From: Marinobacter salexigens | Lineage (GTDB): Bacteria; Pseudomonadota; Gammaproteobacteria; Pseudomonadales; Oleiphilaceae | DNA: 64,000 nucleotides | Direction: 5' to 3' | Assembly (NCBI RefSeq): GCF_018860765.1 | Contig: NZ_JAHKPV010000019.1 | Coordinates: forward strand, 1-64,000 | Part shown: positions 1 to 10,022 of the stretch, piece by piece | Layout of the letters: every line of letters starts with the position of its first letter | Numbering within the stretch: the stretch's first letter is position 1 | The notes under the pieces: model-generated | What the model saw: only the letters and a program-made list of their open reading frames with translations | Told to the model about the DNA's origin: nothing | Database searches by the model: none | Program-made: the position numbers and the translations under genes

Positions 1-8
1 TGGTCAAT

Positions 9-20
9 TTGTTAAAGAGC
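9..20 (-). promoter_or_regulatory. rRNA operon boxA antiterminator
   Basis: Read on the minus strand the sequence is GCTCTTTAACAA, matching the boxA core of rRNA operon leaders that loads the NusB/S10 antitermination complex. It lies downstream of three tandem rrn-type promoters pointing the same way, so a 16S gene should begin just beyond the left edge. No rRNA sequence is inside the window. Confidence 0.85.
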
Positions 21-50
21 GCTTGAGCCGTTGCTCAATCAAGGTGGCGT

Positions 51-78
51 ATTCTACATCGTCTCGCCGCCTTGTCAA
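51..78 (-). promoter_or_regulatory. rrn promoter, proximal
   Basis: On the minus strand there is a perfect -35 TTGACA (73-78) and a -10 TAGAAT (51-56), separated by 16 bp. The discriminator after the -10 is GC-rich (ACGCCACC), the type of start region linked to stringent control of stable RNA. It is the copy nearest to boxA. Confidence 0.85.
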
Positions 79-163
79 CCGTTTTTTTCGAGTCGTTTCA
101 GAAGCTTCCCTTCCAAAACCACCGATACTTACCGGCTGCTTCATACTTGATTTCGAGGGGCGT

Positions 164-191
164 ATTCTACATCGAATCCCAACCCTGTCAA
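164..191 (-). promoter_or_regulatory. rrn promoter, middle
   Basis: This second copy of the same design on the minus strand has TTGACA (186-191), 16 bp, then TAGAAT (164-169), followed by a GC-rich discriminator (ACGCCCCTC). It sits 113 bp upstream of the proximal copy. Confidence 0.85.
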
Positions 192-295
192 CTGTTATTT
201 CGAAGAATCTTAAAAGCTTTTTCTTCAATACTTTCAAACAGTTAACTCTCTCAAAACACTCCGCTGTTCCGGTGTGTCCCTCAAGCGAGATGCGC

Positions 296-323
296 ATTCT
301 ACAGAGCTGGCTGGAGGTGTCAA
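296..323 (-). promoter_or_regulatory. rrn promoter, distal
   Basis: The third copy on the minus strand has TTGACA (318-323), 16 bp, then TAGAAT (296-301) and a discriminator GCGCATCTC. It lies 132 bp upstream of the middle copy and just before the purT stop, so the rrn operon starts in the short gap after purT, which is transcribed in the same direction. Confidence 0.82.
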
Positions 324-352
324 CCATGTCACGAAATTATTTTAAAATTGAT

Positions 353-1528
353 CTACAACTTAACCTCTATCGCTTCAGCGGCAACCACCGCTTTGGCTTT
401 TGCTTCCTCAATTGTAGACCCTATAGCCAGAGCGACCCCCATTCTGCGACGACCTGAAAGCTCGGGCTTTCCAAACAGCCTTAGTTGTACACCCTTTTCA
501 GACAACGCCTCATCCAACCCAGAGTAGGATATCTCTTTGGATTCCCCTTCCGACAGGATTGCTGCTGAAGCAGAGGGCCCGTACTGGCGAATCGACGGGA
601 TAGGCAAGCCAAGTATAGCTCGCGCATGGAGAGCAAACTCTGATAAGTCCTGCGACACCAATGTGACGAGTCCTGTGTCGTGAGGCCTAGGCGATACCTC
701 CGAGAAGTAGACCTCATCCCCATGAATAAATAGTTCCACTCCATAAACTCCGTAACCGCCAAGGTTTTCGGTGACTTTCAAAGCCACTTCTTGAGATCGC
801 TCCAGTGCCTTAGCGCTCATTGTTTGCGGCTGCCAAGATTCCCTATAGTCGCCGTCCTCCTGTCGGTGCCCTATGGGGTCGCAAAAGCTCACCCCCCCAG
901 AATGCCTTACAGTAAGCAGGGTTATTTCATAATCAAATGTCACAAAACCTTCAACGATAATGCGACCCTTACCTGCGCGCCCCCCTGTTTGTGCATAATC
1001 CCAAGCAGCATCAATTTGGCTATTTTTAGTTACCGTACTCTGGCCCTTGCCAGATGAACTCATAACAGGCTTAACTACAACCGGCAGACCTATGGCAGAT
1101 ACCGCCTCTATAAAGTCTTCCTTTGTATCAACGAATCGATATGGGGATGTATTCAACCCCAACTCTTCTGCGGCAAGTCGACGGATGCCTTCTCTATTCA
1201 TTGTGAGATTGGCAGCTCTTGCCGATGGGATTACGCTGTAGCCCTCGCACTCAAGTTTGAGTAGTTCGGCAGTCGCAATCGCTTCGATTTCCGGAACAAT
1301 GAGGTCAGGCTTTTCAACATCGACAACATTACGTAGCGCTTCGCCATCCAACATATCGATTACATGGCTTCGGTGAGCTACCTGCATCGCGGGTGCATTC
1401 GGATAACGGTCTACTGCTATTACTTCCACCCCAAACCTTTGCAACTCGATTGCAACCTCTTTGCCAAGCTCCCCAGAGCCACACAACAACACTCTGTAGG
1501 CATTTGCTTTTAGCGGTGTACCCAGCAT
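353..1528 (-). CDS. purT: Formate-dependent GAR transformylase (PurT)
   Basis: PurT makes formylglycinamide ribonucleotide from GAR, formate and ATP, a folate-independent version of the third step of purine synthesis in the cytoplasm. The protein has 391 residues from the chosen ATG, as in E. coli PurT (392). The N-terminal [12 protein letters not shown] loop and the SSSGKGQS phosphate loop of the ATP-grasp domain are clear, and [10 protein letters not shown] holds metal-binding residues. An ORF reaches 1570, but the start at 1528 ([11 protein letters not shown]) matches the family. It is the last gene of a leftward cluster with nudL, the gamma-carbonic anhydrase and the DUF1289 gene. purL, of the same pathway, lies about 3 kb away in the same orientation. 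Confidence 0.96.
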   Translation of the reverse strand: MLGTPLKANAYRVLLCGSGELGKEVAIELQRFGVEVIAVDRYPNAPAMQVAHRSHVIDMLDGEALRNVVDVEKPDLIVPEIEAIATAELLKLECEGYSVIPSARAANLTMNREGIRRLAAEELGLNTSPYRFVDTKEDFIEAVSAIGLPVVVKPVMSSSGKGQSTVTKNSQIDAAWDYAQTGGRAGKGRIIVEGFVTFDYEITLLTVRHSGGVSFCDPIGHRQEDGDYRESWQPQTMSAKALERSQEVALKVTENLGGYGVYGVELFIHGDEVYFSEVSPRPHDTGLVTLVSQDLSEFALHARAILGLPIPSIRQYGPSASAAILSEGESKEISYSGLDEALSEKGVQLRLFGKPELSGRRRMGVALAIGSTIEEAKAKAVVAAEAIEVKL

Positions 1529-1600
1529 TACCTTACTAACATGGTTCAAAGCCAATCCTCCAGAGAACACATCAATCCGGTTAGATATCTTCGTGTTCAG

Positions 1601-1798
1601 TTAAAGACTTATTTTCCGCTCCCGTTCAGCGACTTTCAAAAGCACTGCTTTACGCTCACAGTTAGTCATTGAGGTCCAACGCAAAATTTCATCTCCGGTG
1701 CGCTGGCACCCGATACATATATCGCGCTCATCTAGAGCACATATGCTCACACAAGGCGAGCGGACCCTCTCTTTCCGTTCCATAAAGATTGAACTCAA
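1601..1798 (-). CDS. DUF1289 family small cysteine protein
   Basis: A 65-residue protein of the DUF1289 family. The conserved core [11 protein letters not shown] followed by CIGCQRT gives a Cys-x3-Cys...Cys-x2-Cys arrangement suited to a metal site, though the family's function is not established. After the core comes a tryptophan and a further cysteine in a basic tail. The TTG start overlaps the stop of the gamma-carbonic anhydrase gene by 4 bp, which points to coupled translation; an in-frame ATG at 1783 is an alternative that would give 60 residues. Proteins of this family are often found next to gamma-carbonic anhydrase or Nudix genes, as here. Confidence 0.8.
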   Translation of the reverse strand: MSSIFMERKERVRSPCVSICALDERDICIGCQRTGDEILRWTSMTNCERKAVLLKVAERERKISL

Positions 1799-2322
1799 TC
1801 GCTCTTGGGCTTTAGGCCACTCACATAGCGGCTTGCATTGTGTACGTAATGGGCGGCACTGAGTTCGAGCATCTTCCTTTGCTGCTCTGTGAGCTCCCGC
1901 TTAACTTTGCCCGGCGCTCCAATTACTAGCGAGCCGTCAGGAACCACCATGCCCTCAGGGACAAGCGTGTTTGCGCCAATGAGGCAGTGTTTGCCAATTT
2001 TTGCACCATTCAAAACAACGGCGTTAATACCGATCAATGAATAATCCCCAACTTCACACCCATGGAGCATGGCCTTATGGCCAACAGTCACACCTCTACC
2101 CAAAGTCAACGGGTTTCCCGGGTCTGTATGCAAAACAGAGGCATCCTGAACATTCGTCTCCGGACCAATCGTGATCAGCTCATTGTCCCCCCGAATCACC
2201 ACGTTGAACCAAATACTGCTCTTTTCGTGAAGGGCAACGCTGCCGATTACAGTTGCGTTGCTGGCAATAAATTGGCCATCGCCGTGCAGTTCCGGCGCAC
2301 GGTCTTCGAGCTCATATAGCAT
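1795..2322 (-). CDS. Gamma-carbonic anhydrase family hexapeptide protein
   Basis: A 175-residue left-handed beta-helix protein of the YrdA/PaaY gamma-carbonic anhydrase-like family. Hexapeptide repeats run through most of the chain, for example [20 protein letters not shown] and [12 protein letters not shown]. The histidines of [16 protein letters not shown] are in the positions of the zinc ligands of gamma-carbonic anhydrases. Many bacterial members are of unproven activity, so CO2 hydration is only the family-based guess. The ATG at 2322 is preferred over the ATG at 2337 because GAGGA lies about 9 bp before it. The gene follows nudL after 14 bp and overlaps the DUF1289 gene, so the three are likely one transcript. 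Confidence 0.88.
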   Translation of the reverse strand: MLYELEDRAPELHGDGQFIASNATVIGSVALHEKSSIWFNVVIRGDNELITIGPETNVQDASVLHTDPGNPLTLGRGVTVGHKAMLHGCEVGDYSLIGINAVVLNGAKIGKHCLIGANTLVPEGMVVPDGSLVIGAPGKVKRELTEQQRKMLELSAAHYVHNASRYVSGLKPKSD

Positions 2323-2336
2323 TATAGTTTTCCTCA

Positions 2337-2918
2337 TTAGGTTCGGGGCTCAAGCAAATCTATGCCTGTATCGTACACAGCATTCAAAAAGTCGACCAGA
2401 ACCACTGCCGACAACCCCCATATCTGATAGCGCTCCCAGCGGTAACAAGGCACGTGAATGGTGTGGTTTTGAAAGTGCAATGCATCTGTGCGCTCGCGCC
2501 GGTCTTCGAGAAAAAACGAAAGAGGAACACGAAAAACACTTTCGATCTCGTCCGGGTTAGGATCTAAAGGGTGGCTCTTGGGAACAACACCAACATAAGG
2601 AGAAACGATAATTCCATAACGTGACATCACCTGACTCAAGGGTGCAATAATTTCCACTTGGTCAGGCGGCAGCCCGATTTCTTCATGGGTCTCGCGTAAC
2701 GCTGTAGCAGCTAGGGATGAATCTTCCGGATCACGTTTCCCACCTGGGTAGGCAACCTGCCCTCGATGAGTGCTCAAGTTTTCAGAGCGTAACGTAAATA
2801 TCATTTCGGGGTTATCGGGGTCATCTGTAATCGGAACGAGTATGCCCGCCTCCGGGTAGTCCAGATCGAGTTTCCGGGGTGCATAATCTGTTAAGCGCTG
2901 AACAAGTAAATCACGCAA
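2337..2918 (-). CDS. nudL: Nudix CoA pyrophosphatase (NudL-like)
   Basis: A cytoplasmic Nudix hydrolase of the CoA diphosphatase type, which splits CoA or acyl-CoA into 3',5'-ADP and phosphopantetheine. The Nudix box starts at [11 protein letters not shown] and ends with RETHEEIGL, with the catalytic glutamates present. Just before it, [13 protein letters not shown] is the extra motif typical of CoA pyrophosphatases (UPF0035). The chosen start is a TTG at 2918, because AGGAG lies 7 bp upstream of it; a TTG further out at 2936 has no such site. First gene of the leftward cluster with the gamma-carbonic anhydrase, DUF1289 and purT genes, and divergent from another Nudix gene. Confidence 0.9.
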   Translation of the reverse strand: MRDLLVQRLTDYAPRKLDLDYPEAGILVPITDDPDNPEMIFTLRSENLSTHRGQVAYPGGKRDPEDSSLAATALRETHEEIGLPPDQVEIIAPLSQVMSRYGIIVSPYVGVVPKSHPLDPNPDEIESVFRVPLSFFLEDRRERTDALHFQNHTIHVPCYRWERYQIWGLSAVVLVDFLNAVYDTGIDLLEPRT

Positions 2919-3014
2919 ATCAGAACTCCTGCGCAAATCTGGTGTTGGGTGAGACAGCGGCGATCAAGATCATTAAACTGAACGCTCTACCAATTTAAGT
3001 ATACGGGGAAAAAC

Positions 3015-3578
3015 ATGAAGTACTGCAGCACATGCGGCCATCTGGTTAAACAAAGTATCCCTGAGGGCGACAACCGATACCGCTACGTGTGCGTTAGCTG
3101 CAGCACCATTCATTATCAGAACCCCAAAATTGTCGCAGGCACCGTGCCCGTTTGGGACGGAAAAATTCTGCTTTGCCGCCGGGCAATCGAACCTCGCTAC
3201 GGTTACTGGACGCTGCCCGCCGGCTATATGGAGAATGCCGAAACGACAGTAGAAGCAGCAGAGCGTGAAACATTAGAGGAAGCCCTTGCCGAGGTCCATA
3301 TTGATGGACTCTATTCCATTATTGATGTTCCCCATATAAATCAGGTTCACATGTTTTATCGGGCGACCCTCAAAAACGGGCATTTCGGCGCGGGCGAAGA
3401 GTCTTTGGAAAGCCAGCTGTTTGCTGTTGATGAGATTCCATGGGAAGACATTTCATTCCCGACCGTTCGCAAGACACTGGAACTGTTTCTGGAGGACCTA
3501 AAAAAAGACGCCTTTGGCGTTCACATAAGTGACATTCGGCATCCAATGACTGCCACTCGCACCAAAGACGATCTATAA
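3015..3578 (+). CDS. Zinc-ribbon Nudix hydrolase
   Basis: A 187-residue Nudix hydrolase with an N-terminal zinc ribbon: the pairs CSTCG near residue 4 and CVSCS near residue 26 form the four-cysteine site, followed by the family motif IHYQNPKIV. The Nudix box starts at AGYMENAETTVEAAERE and runs into TLEEALAEV; the glycine usual near its end is replaced, as is common in this subgroup. Substrates of such proteins are nucleoside-diphosphate derivatives (ADP-ribose, FAD or NADH-like); which one cannot be read from sequence. It is divergent from nudL, and its last 6 bp overlap the 3' end of the NIF3-like gene on the other strand. Confidence 0.88.
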   Translation: MKYCSTCGHLVKQSIPEGDNRYRYVCVSCSTIHYQNPKIVAGTVPVWDGKILLCRRAIEPRYGYWTLPAGYMENAETTVEAAERETLEEALAEVHIDGLYSIIDVPHINQVHMFYRATLKNGHFGAGEESLESQLFAVDEIPWEDISFPTVRKTLELFLEDLKKDAFGVHISDIRHPMTATRTKDDL

Positions 3579-3884
3579 CACCTCAAGACGATAGACCTCA
3601 TAAGCAGGCTCTTCATAAGGATGAGCCTGCTTGAGGGCGGCAAGCGCCTCTTTGATCAAGTGATCGCGGCAAACAAGCTCAACCTTGAACTCCCCCACAG
3701 TCTCCAGCGCCCCACTCGATCCCAAATACGGATTGCTTCCCTGAAGTGGGCGGAACTGACCCTGTCCGTAGCATTGCCACGCACAAGAATCGTAATCCCC
3801 AATACGCCCCGCTCCCGCTTCAAAGAGCGCCTGTTTGGTTTTCTCCAAGTGTGTTTCAGGTACGAAATAGCAAATTTTGTACAT
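3573..3884 (-). CDS. NIF3-like (YqfO domain) small protein
   Basis: A 103-residue stand-alone copy of the domain found inserted in NIF3/YqfO proteins, with the usual opening MYKICYFVPE and closing HPYEEPAYEVYRL motifs; the HPYEEPAY segment is the family signature. The fold resembles PII-like signalling and CutA proteins, but no biochemical role is established for the stand-alone form. The ATG at 3884 matches the family's start; an upstream in-frame start at 3935 would add 17 non-conserved residues. Convergent with the zinc-ribbon Nudix gene, overlapping by 6 bp. Confidence 0.85.
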   Translation of the reverse strand: MYKICYFVPETHLEKTKQALFEAGAGRIGDYDSCAWQCYGQGQFRPLQGSNPYLGSSGALETVGEFKVELVCRDHLIKEALAALKQAHPYEEPAYEVYRLEVL

Positions 3885-3935
3885 GATACCGGCCCATCTC
3901 AGGATATTTTTTGTACAGATTAATAGCTTAGCCAC

Positions 3936-4148
3936 TTACCCACAGATTCTGTGGATAACTCTGGGGAAAGATTTGGGGAACACCGCTATAAACCCCGTAT
4001 TTACTGCACTTAGGTTAAATTGGTGACAATTTCACCCGATTAATTTAAGTCATATATTTCAATGCGTTACAACTTTTCACTCAAAACTGCAGCCCTATCC
4101 ACCGCATTGCGCACAGAATGCACAGAGCACCGCCCGCAATGTGCATAA
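3936..4148. promoter_or_regulatory. Cluster of DnaA-box-like 9-mers in a gene-free gap
   Basis: The 417-bp gap 3885-4301 has no gene I can support. It holds a facing pair of DnaA-box-like sites, TTACCCACA (3936-3944, one mismatch to TTATCCACA) and TGTGGATAA (3950-3958, perfect on the minus strand), 5 bp apart, then a one-mismatch site TGTGCATAA at 4140-4148. Between them is an AT-rich stretch with the short palindrome AAATTGGTGACAATTT (4018-4033). It could bind DnaA, but neither dnaA nor dnaN is nearby, so this is not the chromosomal origin. Confidence 0.4.
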
Positions 4149-4229
4149 AGATACTGAGTCAAGCGGTATTTTTCCAATATAGTGACTTTTTTAGCTTGAA
4201 AAACTATAAAACTACCGAATCCCATACAC

Positions 4230-4284
4230 AAAAAAACCGACTCCAGAAAGTTACCCTAACGGGGCTTACTAAAGTCGGTTTTTT
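4230..4284 (-). terminator. purL terminator
   Basis: A 12-bp perfect inverted repeat (4231-4242 AAAAAACCGACT with 4273-4284 AGTCGGTTTTTT) brackets a 30-nt loop. On the minus strand the stem ends in a run of seven U, fitting an intrinsic terminator just past the purL stop. The T-run on the plus side means it may also stop rightward transcripts. Confidence 0.75.
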
Positions 4285-4301
4285 GAAGCTTCGTTCTCTA
4301 T

Positions 4302-7300
4302 TTAACCGAACCAGCGCCTCGCGTTCCGGAACATGCGAACCCAGGAGCCATCTTCCTGCCAGTCAGTGGGCCTCCACGAGTGCTGAACCGCACGGAATAC
4401 ACGCTCAGGATGGGGCATCATAATTGTGATACGGCCGTCCCGGGTAGTAGCACCTGCGATACCATCTTGTGAACCATTGGGATTGTATGGATAGCGCATT
4501 GTTGCCTGGCCCCGGTTATCCACGAAGCGCAGCGCTACTCGCTCACTTTCCGCAAGATCTGCAGCGGATGCACTTCCTGAAAACTCTACTCTCCCCTCGC
4601 CATGAGCAACCGCGATTGGCATGCGTGAACCAGCCATCCCGTCCAGAAAGGCAGAAGGTGACTGCATCACTTCAACCATCGCCAGTCGCGCTTCAAACTG
4701 TTCGGACTGGTTACGAACAAAGCGAGGCCAGGCTTCACTGCCCGGGATCAGCTCGTGCAAATTGGAAAGCATCTGGCAGCCATTGCAAACACCGAGCGCG
4801 AGGGTATCCTGCCGATTAAAGAACGCCGCAAATTGATCACGGACGCGATCGTTGAACAGGATGGACTTTGCCCAGCCTTCGCCAGCACCCAAGACGTCTC
4901 CATACGAGAACCCACCACAAGCGACGAGACTGTTAAACGCCTCCAAGTTCGAGCGCCCCGAGAGAAGGTCGCTCATATGAACATCAACAGACTCAAAGCC
5001 AGCTCGATCAAATGCTGCGGCCATCTCAACCTGCCCGTTCACGCCCTGCTCTCGCAAAACGGCTACTTTGGGTCGAGCACCTTTGTTGATGTAAGGCGCA
5101 GCTATATCATCGTTTACATTGTACGTGAGCTCTACATGCAGCCCCGGGTCATCCGCATCCAAGAGATTATCAAACTCCTCCAGAGCGCAGTCCGCATTAT
5201 CCCGCATCGACTGAATTCGGTAGCTTGTCTCAGACCACAGACGCTGCAGTTCTGTTCGCGAGTTATCAACAACCGCTGTGCCTTCAAACGTCAGGCGCAA
5301 ACGGTCTTCATCATTCAATGTGCCAATGACATTAATATGATCGCCCAGACCGGCTGCAGAAAACTGCTGTAAAACGAAGTCAGTGTCTTCCCTGCGCACC
5401 TGAATAACGGCACCCAGCTCCTCATTGAACAACTCGCGGGCAAACTGGCTGGGGTCATCTGCTAATCCGTCCAGTTTTATATCTACACCGGTGCGGCCAG
5501 CAAAACACATCTCTGCAAGTGTCACAAACAAGCCGCCGTCAGAACGGTCGTGATAGGCGAGAAGCTTGCTGTCTGTGTTCAACCCCTGAATGACAGCAAA
5601 AAAGGCCTTGATGTCTTCTGGATCGTCGAGATCGGGCGCCACCGCCCCGACATGTCGATAGACTTGAGCCAATGCCGACCCACCGAGACGGTTTTGCCCT
5701 GCGGCCAGATCAATAAGAATCAGGTCGGTCTCACCCCCATCTTTTATCAATTGGGGCGTCAAAGTGCGCGAAACATCGGTGACCGGCGCAAAACCACTGA
5801 CAATCAAAGAAAGTGGCGCAGTAACGCTTTTATGTTCGCCGTTATCCTCTTCCCAAACCGTCTTCATGGACATGGAGTCTTTACCAACGGGAATGGTGAT
5901 TCCCAGCTCCGGACATAATTCCATACCAACGGCGCGAACTGTCTCGTAAAGGTTTTCGTCCTCCCCGGGGTGGCCAGCAGCTGACATCCAGTTCGCCGAC
6001 AAACGAATATCCGAAAGCTTACCAATAGCAGCGGCCGCCATATTAGTAATAGCCTCACCTACCGCCATGCGGCCAGAAGCAGGGGCATCAATGGTTGCTA
6101 TGGGCGTACGTTCGCCCATGGCCATAGCTTCGCCAGTCAGCACATCGAAGGAGCTTGCAGTAACCGCTACATCGCTAACAGGCACCTGCCAGGGGCCAAC
6201 CATTTGATCTCGAGCAACCAGCCCGGTAATCGTACGGTCACCAATGGTTATCAGGAAATTCTTAGAGCCGACTGAAGGCAACCTCAACACTCTGCGTATC
6301 GCATCGTTCAGGTCGACTTGTGTAGAGTCAAATATCGGTTTGCTGAAAGATGTTCGCTTAATGCTGCGATGCATACGAGGCGGCTTACCGAACAGCACAT
6401 CCATCGGCAGGTCAACCGGCTTGTCATTAAAATAAGAGTCGCTCAGCTCTAGGTGGTGGGCTTCCGTTGCTTCACCAATTACTGCGTATGGGCAGCGCTC
6501 CCGACGACACAGCGCGTCGAAAAGCTCCAGATTCTCAGGAGCCACCGCCATAACATAGCGCTCCTGCGACTCGTTGCACCAAATTTCCAACGGAGACATA
6601 CCGGGCTCGTCGCTAGGAATATCCCGCAGTTCGAACTTTCCACCGCGACCGCCGTCTTTGACCAGTTCCGGCATAGCGTTAGATAGGCCCCCAGCGCCAA
6701 CATCATGGATAAAGCACAAGGGGTTTTTCTCGCCCATCTGCCAGCAACGATCAATCACTTCCTGGCAGCGGCGCTCCATTTCAGGGTTATCACGCTGTAC
6801 GGAGGCAAAGTCGAGATTCTCATTACTGGAGCCAGAATCCATGGATGATGCCGCGCTGCCACCTAGACCAATAAGCATGGACGGACCACCCAACACTATA
6901 AGCTTGGCGCCTACTGGTATCTCGCCTTTTTCCACATGCTCCGCGCGGATATTACCTAGTCCGCCAGCGATCATGATGGGTTTGTGGTAGCCACGCACTT
7001 CATCGCCTGCAGGACCTGCCACTTTTGCTTCGAATGTCCGGAAGTAGCCCGCTATGTTAGGACGGCCAAACTCGTTATTGAATGCAGCCCCGCCAATAGG
7101 GCCTTCAATCATGATATCCAGAGCGGATGCGATTCTGTCTGGCTTGCCGTAATTGATCTCCCATGGTTGGGGATCGTCTGGCAAATTAAGATTGGAGACG
7201 GTAAACCCTGTAAGCCCGGCTTTCGGTTTGGAGCCACGGCCCGTTGCACCTTCATCACGAATTTCACCACCAGAGCCGGTTGCCGAGCCTGCTGCTGGGG

Positions 7301-8207
7301 CAATAGCTGTCGGGTGGTTATGGGTTTCCACTTTCATAAGAATGTGGATGTCTTCTTGGTTATAGCTATAAACACCGGTCACCAGATCGGGGTAGAAACG
7401 GCCACCCCGGCTGCCCTGAATAACCGACGCATTATCTTTATAGGCAGACAGTACGCCTTCGCTGTTCATTTCGAAGGTGTTACGGATCATGGCAAAGAGG
7501 GATTTTTCCTGCCCTTCTCCATCAATGTCCCAAGAAGCATTGAATATTTTATGACGACAATGCTCGGAGTTTGCCTGCGCAAACATCATAAGCTCAACGT
7601 CGGTTGGGTCTCGCTCAAGACCAATAAATGATTTCACCAAATAATCAATTTCGTCATCTGCCAGCGCAAGCCCGAGGCGCTTATTTGCCTCCACCAGTGC
7701 TGATCGACCTCCGGCCAAAACTGAAATACGTTCCAGCGGACGCGGCTCTTCATGGCTGAACAATAGTTGAGCGCCCCCCATTTCATGGAAGACTTTTTGA
7801 GTCATGCGATCGTGAAGCAGAGCTGCTACCTTCTCGCGCTGGTCTAAGCCCAGCTTTTTGTTCGATTTAATATAAAAAGCCGTGCCACGTTCGATACGCT
7901 GGATCTGGCGCAAGCCGCAGTTACGAGCAATATCGGTTGCCTTACTGGACCAGGGAGACAAAGTTCCCGGGCGAGGTACAACGAGAAATAGCACGCCGTC
8001 CGGCTCTTCAACCGGTACGCTGGGGCCGTATGTAAGCAGCCTATCAAGGATGGCCTGCTCGGAATCAGAAAGCGTGCCCTCCAGATCTACGAAGTGCATG
8101 AATTCAGCATAAACATGCTCAACCTCGGGCACGATGGCCTGAATTCTGGCGTACAGTTTATGAGAGCGGAATGGCGAAAGCGCGGGAGCGCCGCGAAGTT
8201 CAAGCAT
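4302..8207 (-). CDS. purL: Phosphoribosylformylglycinamidine synthase (large PurL)
   Basis: Single-chain FGAM synthase of 1301 residues, the proteobacterial large form, which converts FGAR, glutamine and ATP to FGAM in the fourth step of purine synthesis. In order: an N-terminal PurS-like domain, a linker, two AIR-synthetase-like halves ([12 protein letters not shown] near residue 290 and [11 protein letters not shown] in the first half; PVGKDSMSM and [10 protein letters not shown] in the second), and a C-terminal glutaminase domain with nucleophile Cys in [12 protein letters not shown] and the His-Glu of [10 protein letters not shown]. The start [14 protein letters not shown] matches the family. 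A strong terminator follows. It is divergent from mltF across a 280-bp gap; I saw no PurR-type site there. Confidence 0.98.
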   Translation of the reverse strand: MLELRGAPALSPFRSHKLYARIQAIVPEVEHVYAEFMHFVDLEGTLSDSEQAILDRLLTYGPSVPVEEPDGVLFLVVPRPGTLSPWSSKATDIARNCGLRQIQRIERGTAFYIKSNKKLGLDQREKVAALLHDRMTQKVFHEMGGAQLLFSHEEPRPLERISVLAGGRSALVEANKRLGLALADDEIDYLVKSFIGLERDPTDVELMMFAQANSEHCRHKIFNASWDIDGEGQEKSLFAMIRNTFEMNSEGVLSAYKDNASVIQGSRGGRFYPDLVTGVYSYNQEDIHILMKVETHNHPTAIAPAAGSATGSGGEIRDEGATGRGSKPKAGLTGFTVSNLNLPDDPQPWEINYGKPDRIASALDIMIEGPIGGAAFNNEFGRPNIAGYFRTFEAKVAGPAGDEVRGYHKPIMIAGGLGNIRAEHVEKGEIPVGAKLIVLGGPSMLIGLGGSAASSMDSGSSNENLDFASVQRDNPEMERRCQEVIDRCWQMGEKNPLCFIHDVGAGGLSNAMPELVKDGGRGGKFELRDIPSDEPGMSPLEIWCNESQERYVMAVAPENLELFDALCRRERCPYAVIGEATEAHHLELSDSYFNDKPVDLPMDVLFGKPPRMHRSIKRTSFSKPIFDSTQVDLNDAIRRVLRLPSVGSKNFLITIGDRTITGLVARDQMVGPWQVPVSDVAVTASSFDVLTGEAMAMGERTPIATIDAPASGRMAVGEAITNMAAAAIGKLSDIRLSANWMSAAGHPGEDENLYETVRAVGMELCPELGITIPVGKDSMSMKTVWEEDNGEHKSVTAPLSLIVSGFAPVTDVSRTLTPQLIKDGGETDLILIDLAAGQNRLGGSALAQVYRHVGAVAPDLDDPEDIKAFFAVIQGLNTDSKLLAYHDRSDGGLFVTLAEMCFAGRTGVDIKLDGLADDPSQFARELFNEELGAVIQVRREDTDFVLQQFSAAGLGDHINVIGTLNDEDRLRLTFEGTAVVDNSRTELQRLWSETSYRIQSMRDNADCALEEFDNLLDADDPGLHVELTYNVNDDIAAPYINKGARPKVAVLREQGVNGQVEMAAAFDRAGFESVDVHMSDLLSGRSNLEAFNSLVACGGFSYGDVLGAGEGWAKSILFNDRVRDQFAAFFNRQDTLALGVCNGCQMLSNLHELIPGSEAWPRFVRNQSEQFEARLAMVEVMQSPSAFLDGMAGSRMPIAVAHGEGRVEFSGSASAADLAESERVALRFVDNRGQATMRYPYNPNGSQDGIAGATTRDGRITIMMPHPERVFRAVQHSWRPTDWQEDGSWVRMFRNARRWFG

Positions 8208-8487
8208 GATATCAACCTGTATCGCGCGAAACGGGGAAGTCCGGGTGCATTCTGAGAAGGCGCATATGATACTTGAAAGCTTTGCCAGGATACAGCGCCT
8301 GAAAAGTTATTCCTCTAATGTGCATTTGACATTATTTTGCACGGTTTTTGATCAACTTTATTGACCGCTCTTCCCGCAGCAGGGATCATTAGGTTGTGGA
8401 CATGGAGACCACACGCTAAAAGACACCGGATGCTGCCAATAAGCTTGTGCGCATCCCGATGACCCAGCGGTAACGGAGAACAGGGAC

Positions 8488-10014
8488 TTGGCAAGAAACC
8501 TAACTGCACGTATTGCAGCGGCGGTAAATAAATCATTCCTCGCCTGCACGCTAACAATGATCCTGCTCAGCCTTAATGGGTGCAGCCAGCCCAGCACGCT
8601 GCAGGAGATTCGCAATGAGGGCGTACTGCACGTCATCACCCGGGTAGCACCTTCTATTTATTATGAAGGGCGCGGTGGGCCCACAGGTTACGACTATGAG
8701 TTGGCCAAACTCTTTGCTGAGGAGCTGGGTGTAAAGCTTCGCCTCAGAGTTGCCGATGACAATACCGAAGTGCTTTCCGTAATATCCAGAGACTTCGCGC
8801 ACATCGGTATGGCGGGGTTGTCTGCACAACCCTTGTTCGACAATCAATACAAATCGCTTCCTACCGGCATTGAAGCCCAATCAATCGTTGTATACAACAG
8901 GGATGTCGAACGCCCCGAGTCTTTGTCAGATCTAGCCGGCGAGCGCCTCCACTTGGTGTCCGACAGCAATCATGAGTATCAACTGCAAGCTATTACGAAC
9001 ACGGCCTCCGGTGTTTCGTGGCAAGTGCACCCCGGACTGGATGCTGCAGGCATTTTGGCGCGCCTCGAAACTGGCGAACTATCCTACGCTGTAGTTTCTT
9101 CGAACGAACTTGAGCTTAACCACGTTTTTTTCCCTCAGGTTAAACAGGCCTTTGCGCTTGGCGATGCCATGCAACTGGCATGGCTGTTTCCCATCAATCA
9201 GGACGACTCGCTGGTGAACGCAGCAAAAGCGTTTATGGAAAAAATGCGGGAAAACGGCACCATCGCCCAGCTTGCTGAACGCTTTTACGGGCACTTGGAT
9301 CACCTGAACTACGTGGGTGCGCGCACGTTCATGCACCACGTGGAAAACCGCCTTCCGAAATACGAAGGGCTGTTCAGAGAAAATGCTTCCGTTTTCAATA
9401 TGGACTGGCGCTTACTTGCTGCCATTGGCTATCAAGAGTCGCACTGGCGACCCAATGCGGTTTCTCCGACAGGAGTCCGTGGGCTAATGATGCTCACACG
9501 GAACACGGCAAACTACATTGGTATCAATAACCGGCTGGACGCTGAAGAAAGCATTCAAGGCGGCGCAAAGTACTTCCGCATAGTGCACGAAAAAATCCCC
9601 GATCGCATCGCAGAGCCTGATCGCACCTGGTTCGCCTTAGCGTCTTATAACGTAGGCTTTGGGCATCTGGAGGATGCCCGCAGGCTTACCACGAGTGCCG
9701 GAAAAAATCCGGACCGGTGGATGGATGTGAAAGAGTTTTTACCTTTGCTCGCACAAAAAGAGTGGTATAAAAAAACCCGCTATGGCTACGCCCGCGGCCA
9801 CGAGCCCGTTCTCTACGTTCAGAATATCCGCCGCTACTACGATGTACTCGCTCGAGTCATGAAGCCAACGGAGCGCGTAGCTGCTGCACCCTCTTCCTTC
9901 GTTGGGTTGGAGCAAAGCGCGGATGGACGCTCCAATATGGACAGTCCAGAGGAAGATGCGGAACACCGTGCTAGCCTGCCACCGGAACTCGGGATGGTCC
10001 CTCCGACACTTTAG
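8488..10014 (+). CDS. mltF: Membrane-bound lytic murein transglycosylase F
   Basis: MltF, an outer-membrane lipoprotein that cleaves peptidoglycan between MurNAc and GlcNAc. The N-terminus has a hydrophobic stretch ending in a lipobox LNGC near residue 32. An ABC-type solute-binding-like domain (about residues 40-260, starting EIRNEGVLHVITR) is followed by the SLT lysozyme-like domain (about 290-430) with the catalytic glutamate in YQESHWRPNAVSPTGVRGLM, cut by a typical NVGFGHLEDARRL motif. The 508-residue reading uses a TTG start with GGAG 9 bp upstream; a later ATG would leave too short a signal peptide. It is divergent from purL, a neighbour it keeps in many gammaproteobacteria. Confidence 0.95.
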   Translation: MARNLTARIAAAVNKSFLACTLTMILLSLNGCSQPSTLQEIRNEGVLHVITRVAPSIYYEGRGGPTGYDYELAKLFAEELGVKLRLRVADDNTEVLSVISRDFAHIGMAGLSAQPLFDNQYKSLPTGIEAQSIVVYNRDVERPESLSDLAGERLHLVSDSNHEYQLQAITNTASGVSWQVHPGLDAAGILARLETGELSYAVVSSNELELNHVFFPQVKQAFALGDAMQLAWLFPINQDDSLVNAAKAFMEKMRENGTIAQLAERFYGHLDHLNYVGARTFMHHVENRLPKYEGLFRENASVFNMDWRLLAAIGYQESHWRPNAVSPTGVRGLMMLTRNTANYIGINNRLDAEESIQGGAKYFRIVHEKIPDRIAEPDRTWFALASYNVGFGHLEDARRLTTSAGKNPDRWMDVKEFLPLLAQKEWYKKTRYGYARGHEPVLYVQNIRRYYDVLARVMKPTERVAAAPSSFVGLEQSADGRSNMDSPEEDAEHRASLPPELGMVPPTL

Positions 10015-10022
10015 AACCCAAG

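Noticed and set aside
4231..4284. Riboswitch or attenuator upstream of purL
   Set aside because: The dyad is downstream of purL on its own strand, so it is a terminator, not a leader element.
3885..4301. Chromosomal origin of replication
   Set aside because: DnaA-box-like sites are present, but dnaA, dnaN, recF or gidA are not nearby, and the number of perfect sites is only one.
6984..7631. 215-codon frame antisense to purL
   Set aside because: It is within purL and its composition mirrors the antisense of that gene.
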